A stretch of DNA of 64,000 nucleotides from an uncultured Kiloniellaceae bacterium (GCA_947493695.1 CANLSF010000005.1:248001-312000); one strand, 5' to 3'; shown: positions 8,213 through 18,111, counted from the stretch's first letter. Notes: generated by a model not told the origin, from the letters alone. Numbers and translations: made by a program.

Positions 8213-8519
8213 TGTTTCTACTCCATAAAAAACTGCGATTTCGCAGCTGCACAATGAAGCCTATTTCTTTCTTTTCTATTGCATTTTCAAGGGTAATTCG
8301 CACGCAATGTTGCATTGCAGTATTGCGATGTCTGCATAGCTCGTCAAAAAACTACAGAATTCCTAATTTTCGTTAGTTAACAATGTGTTAATCTTTGATT
8401 TTAAAGCGAATACCTCAAAGTTAAATTCAGCTGCGCATAGCTCTTCCCGAGGCCGGAACTCTTCTGCACCCAGAAGGTTCCTACTCGTACCTTCTTCAAA
8501 CTTGCTTTAGGCTCGCCGG
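8213..8519. other. Divergent intergenic region
   Basis: 307 bases between the DUF1127 and GNAT genes, AT-rich from about 8255 to 8410. It contains one CtrA-type box (listed separately). No further gene was seen. Confidence 0.6.
8377..8391. promoter_or_regulatory. Candidate CtrA box
   Basis: TTAA (8377-8380), 7 bases, TTAA (8388-8391), an exact match to the TTAA-N7-TTAA consensus of the alphaproteobacterial cell-cycle regulator CtrA. It lies 165 bases before the DUF1127 start and 129 bases before the GNAT start. Such motifs also occur by chance in AT-rich DNA. Confidence 0.4.
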
Positions 8520-9092
8520 ATGCAAAAAACACAAGCGACTCCCGAGCCAAAGCAGAAGCCTCCAGCTCTCGATCTGCGGTGCGTGTCCTCTCAATCAGAT
8601 CTCGGTGCGGTTGTTTCGCTCTCCCGAGACTTTCGCGGATGGTTGTGCGAGCGATATCCCGAGCATGATTGGGCGAACGATCCCTTCTACAGCCCCGAAC
8701 GCTGGGAAGATCTGATGGCCCAGCTGCCAGCCCTGCATAAGCGCCCTGATGGCCTGATCCTCCTGGCGTCACTGGACGACAAGGCAGCAGGCTGTGTCAT
8801 GCTGCAGCGCTTGGAAGCGGACATTTGCGAGATGAAGCGGCTTTTCGTGCATCCCAATTGCCGGGGTTACGGTGTAGGCCGACACCTCTGCCAGCGCCTC
8901 ATCTCGGAAGCCGCCGATCTGGGATACAAGACACTGCGCCTGGATACCGGCAGTCGGCATACTGAGGCCCAGGCGCTATATGGCACCCTCGGGTTTCGTC
9001 AGATTGAGCCGTATTACGACTGTCCGCCCGAACTGCGAGAGATCATGCTCTTCATGGAGCTGGACCTTACCACGCCCAGCGCCGGGAACTGA
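8520..9092 (+). CDS. GNAT family N-acetyltransferase
   Basis: 190 residues with one GNAT fold. MKRLFVHPNCRGYGVGRHLCQRLI carries the acetyl-CoA pyrophosphate loop (R-G-Y-G-V-G), and LDTGSRHTEAQALYGTLGF is the C-terminal motif B. It resembles small-molecule acetyltransferases; the substrate is unknown. A methyltransferase gene starts 18 bases after the stop, so the two are likely co-transcribed. No clear ribosome site precedes the ATG at 8520, so the start is less certain. Confidence 0.88.
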   Translation: MQKTQATPEPKQKPPALDLRCVSSQSDLGAVVSLSRDFRGWLCERYPEHDWANDPFYSPERWEDLMAQLPALHKRPDGLILLASLDDKAAGCVMLQRLEADICEMKRLFVHPNCRGYGVGRHLCQRLISEAADLGYKTLRLDTGSRHTEAQALYGTLGFRQIEPYYDCPPELREIMLFMELDLTTPSAGN

Positions 9093-9110
9093 TAGTCAGG
9101 GAACACAGAG

Positions 9111-9743
9111 ATGAGCGGAACAAAGGACAACAACCCTCTCGCAAGCATTTACGGGACCGGAGAAGCGGCACTGGAAGCTCAATACGACAAGTGGTCGGAC
9201 AGCTATGACGCCGATACCGCGGCCGGTGGCTACCGCCTGCCCTTCCTGGTCGCTGGTTTTGTGGCCCGGCACGTTGCGTCAACCGATGCTGACATCCTGG
9301 ATGCCGGTGCAGGCACCGGACTCTGTGGAGAAAGTCTTGCGGTGCTCGGCTATCGTAATGTGACCGGGATAGACCTGTCGCAGGACATGCTGGAGCAGGC
9401 CGCGAAAACCAAGGCTTACCGAGAACTCCTGAAAATGAAACTAGGCGGGGCGCTGGCCTTCGAGGATCAGCGCTTTGAAGGCGTGATCTCAACCGGTGTC
9501 TTCACAGAAGGCCATGCGCCGGCATCGAGCTTCGATGAACTGCTCAGGGTTACCCGATCGGGCGGGCACATCATCTTTACCGTCCGTGACGATATCTACC
9601 GGGACAAAGGTTTTAAGGAAAAACAAAACGCCCTCGAGGCCGACGGCAAGTGGAAACTGACCGAACAATCCGAAGCCGTACGTGCTTACACTATTGGCGA
9701 ACCGCATCTTCGCGTTTTTTTCTTCGTCTATGAGGTCGTTTGA
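9111..9743 (+). CDS. Class I SAM-dependent methyltransferase
   Basis: 210 residues. Motif I is ILDAGAGTGLCGE (about 61-73); the acidic loop is GIDLSQDML, and RVTRSGGHIIFTV is the post-III motif. Overall layout resembles the METTL27/WBSCR27-like group; the substrate is unknown. The 3' end overlaps the convergent mobA gene by 16 bases. It follows the GNAT gene by 18 bases. Confidence 0.88.
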   Translation: MSGTKDNNPLASIYGTGEAALEAQYDKWSDSYDADTAAGGYRLPFLVAGFVARHVASTDADILDAGAGTGLCGESLAVLGYRNVTGIDLSQDMLEQAAKTKAYRELLKMKLGGALAFEDQRFEGVISTGVFTEGHAPASSFDELLRVTRSGGHIIFTVRDDIYRDKGFKEKQNALEADGKWKLTEQSEAVRAYTIGEPHLRVFFFVYEVV

Positions 9744-10411
9744 CCTTCCTGCACAGCCAGCGCAAACGCCTCAGCCTCGACCAGATCGTCAGGCCGATTG
9801 GTATTGAAGAAGGGGTCAAGCGCTCCGTACCCGGTCTGGACAGCGTCAAAAGGCACCGAGACCAGTTGATGTCTTGCGGTCCAGAGGTCGACCTTTCGCA
9901 GCCCCTCCTCCACCACTGCCTTACGCAGATCTTCCCGCAGAGACATGGACCAGAGACCGAAAACCGGATGGCTTCTCTCGTTGGACACGGCGCAGGCTAG
10001 GTTTGCTTCGGTTTTCGCTGCGGCGTCGAGCATGACCGTGACCATGTTCTCAGGAAAAAAGGGCGCATCGCTGGCAAAGCTTGCCATCCACTGGGCCTGC
10101 GGCGCTTGCGTAGCGACCCAGTCCATACCTGTAAGGATACCTGCCAGTGGCCCCGCAAAACCCTCAATCACATCGGGCGCGACAGGCAAGGCATAGTCTG
10201 CAAAGCGCTCCGGATCGCCATTGGCGTTCAGAACCAGGGGCCCAACCTGAGAAGCGGCCCGCTCTATAATCTGTGCGAGGATCGGCCTGCCCCCCAGGGG
10301 TCGAAGGCATTTGTCGCCACCGCCCATCCGGCGAGATTGACCGCCCGCGAGGATCACACCGGCTACGGAAGATGCCCGCAATGGGCAGCTCGAAATGTCA
10401 GGACTCGTCAT
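9728..10411 (-). CDS. mobA: Molybdenum cofactor guanylyltransferase MobA
   Basis: Transfers GMP from GTP to molybdopterin to give the bis-MGD cofactor needed by formate dehydrogenase and other DMSO-reductase-family enzymes. 227 residues from the chosen start. The nucleotide-binding signature is VAGVILAGGQSRRMGGGDKCL near the N-terminus, then FASDAPFFP with the metal-binding aspartate. I chose the ATG at 10411, which overlaps the end of fdhD by 14 bases; the longer frame adds 30 non-conserved residues lying inside fdhD. Transcribed with fdhD. Confidence 0.92.
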   Translation of the reverse strand: MTSPDISSCPLRASSVAGVILAGGQSRRMGGGDKCLRPLGGRPILAQIIERAASQVGPLVLNANGDPERFADYALPVAPDVIEGFAGPLAGILTGMDWVATQAPQAQWMASFASDAPFFPENMVTVMLDAAAKTEANLACAVSNERSHPVFGLWSMSLREDLRKAVVEEGLRKVDLWTARHQLVSVPFDAVQTGYGALDPFFNTNRPDDLVEAEAFALAVQEGQTTS

Positions 10412-11378
10412 GATCGCGGCTCGATTTGCGCTGGTGGCGTTTGTCTTCGTCGCTGCCGGTCGAGGCATCGAAGTCGTGCTCGATCCGCTCCAAACCTGCA
10501 AGGGCCAGGAAGCGCTTCCCTTTGGAGCGGCCGATGAGTGTCAGCCCGGCCTGGCGCGCCAAGTCCACCCCCCAGGCGGTAAAACCGGAGCGCGATACCA
10601 GGATCGGAATACCCATCTGCACGGTCTTAATGACCATCTCGGAGGTCAGGCGGCCCGTGGTATAGAAAATTTTATCCTGTGCCTCTATGCCCTTAAGGAA
10701 CATATAGCCTGCTATTTTATCGACCGCATTGTGGCGACCGACATCCTCCATGTAGAGCAGCGGCCGGTCTTCAACGCAGAGCGCGCAGCCGTGGATGGCA
10801 CCGGCTTCCAGATAAAGACTGGGTGCCGAATTGATCTTGCGGTTCAAACTGTTCAGCCACGATGTCTTCAGCCTTGCATCCGCTGAAAGTTTGACGTCCT
10901 CAAACTTCTCCATCAGATCTCCGAAGACAGTGCCCTGCGCACAGCCGGACGTTCTGGTCTTCTTTTTGAGCTTTTCCTCATAGTCGGTTTCACGCTCAGT
11001 GCGCACCACGACCAACTCAAGTTCCTCATCGTAATCGATCGCCGTTATGACATCGTCGGGCCGCAGCATGTTCTGGTTGAGCAGATAGCCGACCGCCAGA
11101 TAATCCGGATAATCGTTGATCGTCATCATAGTGACGATCTCCTGGCCGTTCAGATAGAGCGTCAGGGGCCGTTCGACGACAACAGAGGTCTCAATCTCCG
11201 CTCCATTCTGATCCACACCGGATATCCGTTCGGTCAGGCGAGGATCGGATGGATCAGGGCGCACCAGGAACTCACTGAGAAGTTCAGGGTCCTTAAGTTT
11301 TGCGCGTCCCCTGGCGGCGCTGCCGGCTTTTCCTTCAGCAGCCATTTCGCCCTGCCCCTTCAAGATTTGACCGCCCAT
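10398..11378 (-). CDS. fdhD: Formate dehydrogenase accessory sulfurtransferase FdhD
   Basis: Carries sulfur from IscS to the molybdenum cofactor so that formate dehydrogenase gains its sulfido ligand. 326 residues with the FdhD core: VVERPLTLYLNGQ, LAVGYLL, and the C-terminal block GAIHGCALC...YMEDVGRHNAVDKIAG and TGRLTSEMV. The catalytic loop reads SGCAQGT around C146, so there is one cysteine instead of the CxxC known from E. coli FdhD. The ~35-residue basic N-terminal extension and ~25-residue charged C-terminus are not conserved. GGAG/AGGG precedes the ATG. Next to mobA and in the same region as fdhF. Confidence 0.93.
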   Translation of the reverse strand: MGGQILKGQGEMAAEGKAGSAARGRAKLKDPELLSEFLVRPDPSDPRLTERISGVDQNGAEIETSVVVERPLTLYLNGQEIVTMMTINDYPDYLAVGYLLNQNMLRPDDVITAIDYDEELELVVVRTERETDYEEKLKKKTRTSGCAQGTVFGDLMEKFEDVKLSADARLKTSWLNSLNRKINSAPSLYLEAGAIHGCALCVEDRPLLYMEDVGRHNAVDKIAGYMFLKGIEAQDKIFYTTGRLTSEMVIKTVQMGIPILVSRSGFTAWGVDLARQAGLTLIGRSKGKRFLALAGLERIEHDFDASTGSDEDKRHQRKSSRDHDES

Positions 11379-11809
11379 CCAGCACCCTACTCCAAGTCGT
11401 CGTCAGCACATTCAACTCCGGTAGCACAAACAGCCCGTTGACCACCACATCTTCAATGAGATCACAGACAGCGATGCGCACACAAGGCAAGGCTGTCCGT
11501 ACTGATCACATTCGTCGGGTCGGATTGGCCTCGACCGCAAGTACTGAAGCTCTGCGCCTCAAAAAATCCGAAACCCCTTATAAATCGAAGAAACGTGTGC
11601 GATTCTGTCGTTAATAGGAAAATACAATTGAACGGCGGAACGTTTTTTCATTACAGAAATTGGATAAAGAGGTAAAATTATCGAAATATTGAGGGTAATG
11701 GGGTCTTATCGTTTGCGCTGAATCAGTGAAAGTGTGACTCAGCCTCCTTATTATATGGATAGACGACAACTCGCGTTCTTGACGGTCTTAAGTCAGGATC
11801 GGCCCTGCT
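11379..11809. other. Gene-free stretch between fdhD and the NlpC gene
   Basis: 431 bases containing the divergent promoters of fdhD and the NlpC/P60 gene; AT-rich from about 11560 to 11700. I see no convincing ORF or RNA gene. Confidence 0.5.
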
Positions 11810-12712
11810 GTGGAAACAAATAGCCTTATGTCGGTTGTGATAGATCCCAAACTGGACCCCAGGGTTAATTGCTATCGTGACGACCTCGCCGCCAGCTATC
11901 TGGAAGGTAAGGTCGAAGGGCGGCGCTTCGTGTCCGGGCGGCAGGCGCAAGTCGTCCAGTGCGGCGCACCGCTTTTGCGCAGGCCGGATGCAGACAGTCC
12001 CCAGGACAGTCAGCTGCTGACCGGCGAAACAGTCCAGGTTTACGACGAAGCGGATGGCTATGCATGGCTCCAGAGCGAGGATGACGGCTATGTTGGCTAT
12101 ACCCTCTCTAGCGCGCTCAGCGACAGCGTTACGCGCCCGACAGATTGTTTGTGTGTGCCCAGAAGCTTCGTTTATCCCGAGCCCGATATAAAAACACCCC
12201 CGATCGCGACGCTCAACATGTCGGCGCGAGTTACAATTATCGATCAATATCAGCGCTTTAGCCTACTTTCTACAGGTGGGTGGCTCTATTCCGACCACCT
12301 TATGCCGGTCGATGCCCACGAACCGGACTTCGTAACCACGGCCCTGCGATTCCTCGACATGCCATATTTATGGGGCGGCAAGGGCAATTTGGGGATCGAT
12401 TGCTCTGGCTTGGTACAGGTTTCCCTGGTGCGCAGCGGTCGGGCCTGTCCCCGCGACACCTACATGCAGGCAAAGACGGTCGGAATGGAAATTCCGGGAG
12501 AAGACGGCAAGTTCTCCATGCGGCGCGGAGATCTGATCTACTGGCCGGGACATGTTGCAATCGTCCTGGACCAGGACACGGTAGTCCATGCCTCCGGTCA
12601 TCACATGCTGGTGACCATTGAACCCTGGAGGAACGTGGACGAACGAGTCCGCATTGAAACGGGAGGCCGGGGAATCGACGTTTTGCGCCGTTTACCGCAA
12701 TCGAACGGCTAG
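11810..12712 (+). CDS. SH3 / NlpC-P60 family peptidoglycan hydrolase
   Basis: 300 residues. Two SH3-like repeats (about 45-105 and 115-165) are followed by an NlpC/P60 cysteine peptidase domain (about 172-295). The catalytic set is C198 in IDCSGLV, H248 in GHVAIV and H260 in VHASG. This architecture is that of YkfC-like enzymes that cut gamma-D-Glu-diamino-acid bonds in cell-wall peptides. No signal peptide is visible, which suggests cytoplasmic turnover of imported muropeptides. No ribosome site is clear; M7 is an alternative start. Confidence 0.88.
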   Translation: METNSLMSVVIDPKLDPRVNCYRDDLAASYLEGKVEGRRFVSGRQAQVVQCGAPLLRRPDADSPQDSQLLTGETVQVYDEADGYAWLQSEDDGYVGYTLSSALSDSVTRPTDCLCVPRSFVYPEPDIKTPPIATLNMSARVTIIDQYQRFSLLSTGGWLYSDHLMPVDAHEPDFVTTALRFLDMPYLWGGKGNLGIDCSGLVQVSLVRSGRACPRDTYMQAKTVGMEIPGEDGKFSMRRGDLIYWPGHVAIVLDQDTVVHASGHHMLVTIEPWRNVDERVRIETGGRGIDVLRRLPQSNG

Positions 12713-12841
12713 AAACCAACGATTTTTGCGGCATAGAGTCGCTATTGGGCATTCTCGCTTTTGGAAGCATAGACTCCTTGAGAATATCCGTTAAAGTAAC
12801 AACATTAAGCGCAACAAATGCGCAATCTACGGGAGTTCAAC

Positions 12842-13843
12842 TTGTCGGCGCCATTGATCGATCCCTTCCTACGCACGATTAACTATCTGCGCGTTTCCGT
12901 CACTGATCGCTGCGATTTCCGCTGCGCATACTGCATGTCGGAAGACATGTCGTTCCTGCCGAAATCGGAGGTTTTGAGCCTTGAAGAGCTTGAACGCCTC
13001 TGTGAAACCTTTATTCAGATGGGCGTCAAAAAACTGCGCCTGACCGGCGGCGAGCCCCTGGTAAGACGCAATATTATGCATCTTTTCCGTGGACTGTCGC
13101 GCCATCTGAAAAGCGGTGATCTGGAAGAGTTAACGCTGACGACCAACGGCAGTCAGTTGAGTCGATTCGCGGACGAAATGGCAGATCTTGGCGTGCGCAG
13201 GATCAATGTCTCTCTCGACACGCTCGATGCCCATAAGTTCGCGGCCATCACCCGTTGGGGCAAGTTTGACAAGGTCATGATGGGCCTAGATGCCGCCAAA
13301 AAGGCCGGCTTGAAGGTCAAGATCAACACCGTAGCGCTTAAAGGTGTTAACGACGATGAAGTCGACAAGCTTATCTCCTGGTGCGGGGATGAAGGCTTCG
13401 ACCTGACCTTCATCGAGGTTATGCCGATGGGCGATATCGGCGAAGTCGAGCGAGTCGACCAGTACCTGCCTCTGAGCCAGCTGCGAAGCAGTATCGAGGA
13501 AAAATGGACTCTTAACGAGAGCTCGCACAAGACAGGGGGCCCTGCCCGCTATGTCGACGTGATCGAGACCGGTCAGCGGATCGGCTTCATTACGCCGATG
13601 ACCCATAACTTCTGCGAAAGCTGTAACCGGGTTCGCCTGACCTGCACCGGTATGCTTTATATGTGTCTCGGCCAGGAAGACGCCGCCGACCTGCGTATTC
13701 CCCTGCGCGAAAGCGATGATAACGCCGTCCTGGAAGCCGCCATTCGCGAAGCCATCACGCGCAAACCGAAGGGACATGATTTTATCATCGACCGCGAGAA
13801 CCAGCCCGCCGTTGGACGTCATATGAGCGTGACCGGCGGCTGA
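12842..13843 (+). CDS. moaA: GTP 3',8-cyclase MoaA
   Basis: Radical-SAM enzyme that with MoaC makes cyclic pyranopterin from GTP, the first step of molybdenum cofactor synthesis. From the chosen start it has 333 residues with the SAM cluster motif CDFRCAYC (C24, C28, C31), the TGGEPLVR motif, and the C-terminal cluster cysteines in [13 protein letters not shown]; it ends in the required double glycine. I chose the TTG at 12842 because GGGAG sits six bases upstream; the ATG at 12818 has no ribosome site and adds eight residues. No riboswitch was recognised upstream. Confidence 0.94.
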   Translation: MSAPLIDPFLRTINYLRVSVTDRCDFRCAYCMSEDMSFLPKSEVLSLEELERLCETFIQMGVKKLRLTGGEPLVRRNIMHLFRGLSRHLKSGDLEELTLTTNGSQLSRFADEMADLGVRRINVSLDTLDAHKFAAITRWGKFDKVMMGLDAAKKAGLKVKINTVALKGVNDDEVDKLISWCGDEGFDLTFIEVMPMGDIGEVERVDQYLPLSQLRSSIEEKWTLNESSHKTGGPARYVDVIETGQRIGFITPMTHNFCESCNRVRLTCTGMLYMCLGQEDAADLRIPLRESDDNAVLEAAIREAITRKPKGHDFIIDRENQPAVGRHMSVTGG

Positions 13844-13908
13844 GTTTCAACGCGCCTACTTGGGCTTGCCCCCACGGGATATGAAGTCGAAAATTGCGAC
13901 GGCCCCTG

Positions 13909-16900
13909 TTACGGCGTTGCGTCGCTTAGGTTCGTGACCTTGGCCAGTGCGGTTTTAAGAGCCGGTATGGCAGAAACCAGACCTACACGCTCTGCGTCCT
14001 CGCAGAGACCACGCAGGCTTTCCAGTTCGCCGCCATCGCGCAACCCGCGCCCGAAATCAGCCAGGGCACGCCCACGGGCCACGTAATAGGCGCTCCAGGG
14101 CATCGGCTCCGTGCTTTTGGAATAAGCCTCCAGAGCGTTGGCGTAACGATCCGCCTCATCCCAGTCCTCGCTGTCCAGAGCCGCATCGATAGCGTTTTGA
14201 TAGAACTGCAGGTAGTTGTGACTCACACAACGCTCCTGCAGCATCGCCTCGCCTTCAGTCAGCGCCCACTTCCTCAATGCGATATCCTTGGTTTCCACCG
14301 CGAGGGTAGAGAGAATCCAGGGTGTCCCGTAGGTCTGCGCGCCGGATGCAATCCGATAGGCCTCCAGCAGGCGATCTTCAGCACGATCTCCCTCTGCCCG
14401 GCGTGCATTCGCCTGGGCCATATGCATCAGGCTTTCGGCCTCAAACACGATTGAACCCAGTTGCCGCGCCAGGTTACGGCCGCGCTCCGCATGCTCATAG
14501 GCCGAGGTCAGCTTGTCACGGTAGAGATCTGTGGGACCAATCACCAGATGACCAAGCATCTGCGCGCGATAGTTATTGACCTGCAGTGCGATCTCGATCG
14601 CCTTGTGACCGTCTTCCTCACAGCGCTCAAGATCCAGCAGATAAAAAGCGATCATCGCGCGCATCGGCAGATTCACGCAGAGAAGTTCGCGCACATTCTC
14701 CTTCTCACAGAGTTCAATACACTGGTCGAAGTAGTCGTAGGATGTCTTGAACCAGCCTCGCTGGTAGTAAGCATCTCCCAGGCCACTCAGAGCACGCGCC
14801 TCGTCCAGAATCGAGCCACTGCGCCGTGCCGCAAGGATGGCGCCCTCGTGCGCTTCCAGGCACTCGTCCACACGCCCCAGAGGGAAATAGATACTGCCGG
14901 TCAGAGAGTAGATACGGGCGAGGCTGCGGTCGTCGTCACAACGCAAGGCCGCCTCTTCCGCACTCCCAAGAACCTCCAGCGCGCGTTCAAACTCATTCAT
15001 CAGACGCAGACCCTCGGCCATACCGGTCCAGGCTTTGCACTTTTCCCCGTCCGTCTCGGCGTAGGTCATCGCACTCTCGTAGACAGCAACCGACTCACTC
15101 ACACTGCCGGGTGCGCGCAAAAGAAAGCCACGGAGGAGCGAAAGGTCGTAACTCAGAACCCGGTCGCTGGATTGCTCAAGACCGCGCGATGCCAACTCCA
15201 ACGCCGTACCGAAGTGATATTTTGCAGCAGCGAAACGAGCAGCCTGAAGGATCGCCGCAACCGCGTCGGGGCTGTCCGCTCGATCCAGGTGGTCCGCATA
15301 GAGAATGGCGTTCTGTTCTTTGAAGAGTCTCGAAGCCTCGATGTGCATCCTGTCACGCTCGGACTTCAGAATGGCGCCGTAGATCGCTTCATGTATCAGT
15401 GCATGGCAGAACGAGAGCTCGTCATCTCCCTCTTGACGCAGGATGGCGATGTCCATGAGCCGTGCACAATCATAATCCGGATCGCGAAGACTCTCTCGTA
15501 GTTCCTCCAGGCCAAATCTCTGTCCCAGGACGGAAGCCATATTCAAGGCGTGTTTATCGCTGGCGGACAAGACGTCCAGCCGTGCAAGGACGATTGACTG
15601 GATCGATCCCGGCAACTCACTCGCCTGGTGGCCGTGAGCGCGCAGCAATTGATCCAGAAACAGAGGATTGCCTTCGGAACGCGCGATGCAAGCCTGCTGA
15701 TAGGAAGCGTCGAGGTCCCTGTAATGGAGCGTGAGCTCCACACACTCGACATCCGAAAGAGGCATCAGATCCAAAGTGGTCAAAGGCACGCCTTGCGCCG
15801 CAGTTCGCCATCCACGATCGAGCGGATCTTCGATGACTCGCGAAGTCATCAGCAGAACCACAGATGAATCGCGGATCTGCGCCGCAATTCCAGAGAGGAT
15901 CTCGAGAGTACGACCATCCGCCCAGTGAACATCGTCAACCAGGATCAGGACCGGCTGCGCCTCGCAGCGCCATTTGATGAGGTTCCCCAGCAAACGAATT
16001 TTGTTGCGCAACCTTGTCGAGCTTTCCATTCCTTCGTGCAGTGACTCAAGCTCTGCAGGCTGCTGCAGATCCAAAATGTCGTAGAGAAACACCCGGGCGT
16101 CCTTCGGCACCCATCCCTCCATAACTGCGCTTTCAAAAGCAGCGTCCGCTTGTGCGGCGTCCACGCCCCACGGCAGATGCAGCAGTGAAAGCGTAATGCT
16201 CTTCAACGCGCCACGACCACGTTCAGCTCCAAAGTCCTGGAGCCGCCCTACATGGCACGCGTAGTCATGCTGCTTCGCAACGCGTTGAAACTCTCCCGTC
16301 AAACGGCTTTTGCCGATCCCTGCCTCGCCGCGCAGGTAAACCACGCGCCCTTTGCCAGATTGCGCAGAGCTCTTGGCAATGCTGGTAAACTGATCGAGCT
16401 CGAATTCCCGCCCGACAAAGCCGGTCTCTTCGCCGTCAGCTTTCTCCCGGGACAACAACTTAAGGCGCCAGGCTTTGGTCTCATGGGGTATGCCATGAAT
16501 GTCCAGACCATCCATGAGTTCGCCCTGAACGGCATGTGCCACTGAATGATAAAAGCTGTCGGAAACGACAATCTCGGACGGCCCGGCCAGATCCTGTAAA
16601 CGCGCAGCAAGGTTCACCGCTTCGCCGAGTACGGTATAGGCGCGGTGCAGCCGGCTGCCGGTTTTGCTGGCGATGACCTGCCCGCTCGCCATGCCGATAT
16701 GAACTTTGAGTTCACGCCCGACTTCTTCCGAGAGAGCCGCGACACGTTGGCGGATCTCAAGGGCCGCGCGCATTGCGCGTTCGGAATCATCGCTATGAGC
16801 AACCGGCGCGCCGAAGATCGCCATAACATTGTCGCCCATATGTTTGTCGATTGTACCGCCGTAATGGGTGATGACCTCATCGGTGACCTCGAAATAGCGC

Positions 16901-17913
16901 GTGAGCAGCATATGCATGTCTTCCGCCCAGAGCTGCCCGGCTAGAGCCGTGAAATTCGAGAGATCGGCAAACATGACCGCCACATGCCGCAATTCTGCGG
17001 TCGGAACATCCGGTTGCGGCCGGTCACTCGCCCGGCGTTTCGGGTTAGGGTCGCCAGACGCATCGTCGGATTTTGCATGAGCGGAGGGCAGACCCTCCTT
17101 GGCACGGGCCTGGTCCCCGGTTTCCTGGGCCTCATCAACAGGGAACCCGGGCTCCTTTTCGGCCCTTTGAGGGGCAGAACGGCGGCGCTCCAGGATGGCA
17201 CGATACAACTCTTCCGTTTCACCGGCTGGCGCCACCTCAAGTTCCCTGTGCAACACGTCTCGGCAAATCTGATACTGGCGCAAAGCGTCGTTTAACTTGC
17301 CCTGATCCGCGAGTAGGCTCATCAAACGCCGGTGTCCGTCCTCATTCAGAGGATCGTGGCGCAGCAAAGAAGTCGCAACTTCGACGGCTCGCTCCAGTTG
17401 ACCATCACGCGCGAGCAGATCGCTCAAACGCTCCAATGCCCCCAGCGCCATTTGCCGATAGCGCCGCTGCTCCGTCACAAGCCAGTCTTCGAATTCCGGC
17501 GCGCTCACCGACAGGTTCTGCAGCAAATCACCTCGATAAAGGGCGGCTGCACTTGTCAGGTTTTCGATGGTGTCATCTTGCACCAACTGCTCGAACTCAG
17601 ACACGTCGACATGGATAGCCGCACTGGTCAACACGACGAACTCGCTATCTGCGAGTAAAAGCTTGTCAACGTCAGCCGGCATGCACTTACGCAGGGTCAT
17701 GAGAGCTTGCCGCAAGCTCGATCTGGCTTGAGCATCTCCGCTGTTCCCCCAAAACAGGGATGCCAGCATATCGCGGGATTGGGGTATTCCCTGCATCAGC
17801 GCGAGATAACTCAGGAGCGCACGTGCCTTCTTCGCCGAAACGGCGATCGGGCAGCCCTCTTCCGTCTCAAACCGAAAACCACCTAACAGCTGCATTCGCA
17901 TGCTTGGCATCAT
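13909..17913 (-). CDS. BTAD / adenylate cyclase / AAA ATPase / TPR multidomain signalling protein
   Basis: About 1,330 residues. In the longest frame (from 17976): an OmpR-type wHTH plus BTAD transcription-activator domain (about 28-265), a basic linker, a class III nucleotide cyclase domain (330-505) with metal aspartates D338 (FADLS) and D382 (HMGDNV), then a STAND/AAA module with Walker A GEAGIGKS (K556) and Walker B LILVDDVHWAD, and a long C-terminal TPR array. The cyclase metal residues are intact, so cAMP synthesis is plausible. Start M22/M23 follows AGGA; the frame extends to a TTG with no ribosome site. Convergent with moaA. Ligand and target genes cannot be told from sequence. Confidence 0.85.
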   Translation of the reverse strand: MMPSMRMQLLGGFRFETEEGCPIAVSAKKARALLSYLALMQGIPQSRDMLASLFWGNSGDAQARSSLRQALMTLRKCMPADVDKLLLADSEFVVLTSAAIHVDVSEFEQLVQDDTIENLTSAAALYRGDLLQNLSVSAPEFEDWLVTEQRRYRQMALGALERLSDLLARDGQLERAVEVATSLLRHDPLNEDGHRRLMSLLADQGKLNDALRQYQICRDVLHRELEVAPAGETEELYRAILERRRSAPQRAEKEPGFPVDEAQETGDQARAKEGLPSAHAKSDDASGDPNPKRRASDRPQPDVPTAELRHVAVMFADLSNFTALAGQLWAEDMHMLLTRYFEVTDEVITHYGGTIDKHMGDNVMAIFGAPVAHSDDSERAMRAALEIRQRVAALSEEVGRELKVHIGMASGQVIASKTGSRLHRAYTVLGEAVNLAARLQDLAGPSEIVVSDSFYHSVAHAVQGELMDGLDIHGIPHETKAWRLKLLSREKADGEETGFVGREFELDQFTSIAKSSAQSGKGRVVYLRGEAGIGKSRLTGEFQRVAKQHDYACHVGRLQDFGAERGRGALKSITLSLLHLPWGVDAAQADAAFESAVMEGWVPKDARVFLYDILDLQQPAELESLHEGMESSTRLRNKIRLLGNLIKWRCEAQPVLILVDDVHWADGRTLEILSGIAAQIRDSSVVLLMTSRVIEDPLDRGWRTAAQGVPLTTLDLMPLSDVECVELTLHYRDLDASYQQACIARSEGNPLFLDQLLRAHGHQASELPGSIQSIVLARLDVLSASDKHALNMASVLGQRFGLEELRESLRDPDYDCARLMDIAILRQEGDDELSFCHALIHEAIYGAILKSERDRMHIEASRLFKEQNAILYADHLDRADSPDAVAAILQAARFAAAKYHFGTALELASRGLEQSSDRVLSYDLSLLRGFLLRAPGSVSESVAVYESAMTYAETDGEKCKAWTGMAEGLRLMNEFERALEVLGSAEEAALRCDDDRSLARIYSLTGSIYFPLGRVDECLEAHEGAILAARRSGSILDEARALSGLGDAYYQRGWFKTSYDYFDQCIELCEKENVRELLCVNLPMRAMIAFYLLDLERCEEDGHKAIEIALQVNNYRAQMLGHLVIGPTDLYRDKLTSAYEHAERGRNLARQLGSIVFEAESLMHMAQANARRAEGDRAEDRLLEAYRIASGAQTYGTPWILSTLAVETKDIALRKWALTEGEAMLQERCVSHNYLQFYQNAIDAALDSEDWDEADRYANALEAYSKSTEPMPWSAYYVARGRALADFGRGLRDGGELESLRGLCEDAERVGLVSAIPALKTALAKVTNLSDATP

Positions 17914-18111
17914 CAATTCCTGCGTCCCACTTCCGATTAGCAAACACGGCGGGCGCGTCGGATATTCCATCGGCAAAGAAAAAAATTATCCCAGAGCAAT
18001 CTCAATCAATCTGCTGGGACGAAGTACATTTAAAAATAGCGGCCCATGCAGATATTGTTCGCACTAAAACAAATGCAAGAGCGGGAACAGTATACGCCAG
18101 AGTGTGCTCCG

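Noticed and set aside
11300-11614. 104-codon plus-strand ORF at the 5' end of fdhD
   Set aside because: Overlaps fdhD antisense, Ser/Thr/Arg-rich with no motif; probably chance.
12818-12841. ATG start of moaA eight codons upstream
   Set aside because: No ribosome site, whereas the TTG at 12842 has GGGAG six bases before it.
14461-15501. 346-codon plus-strand ORF opposite the cyclase/TPR gene
   Set aside because: It lies wholly inside the minus-strand gene whose domains are clearly coding; the antisense product has no recognisable motif.
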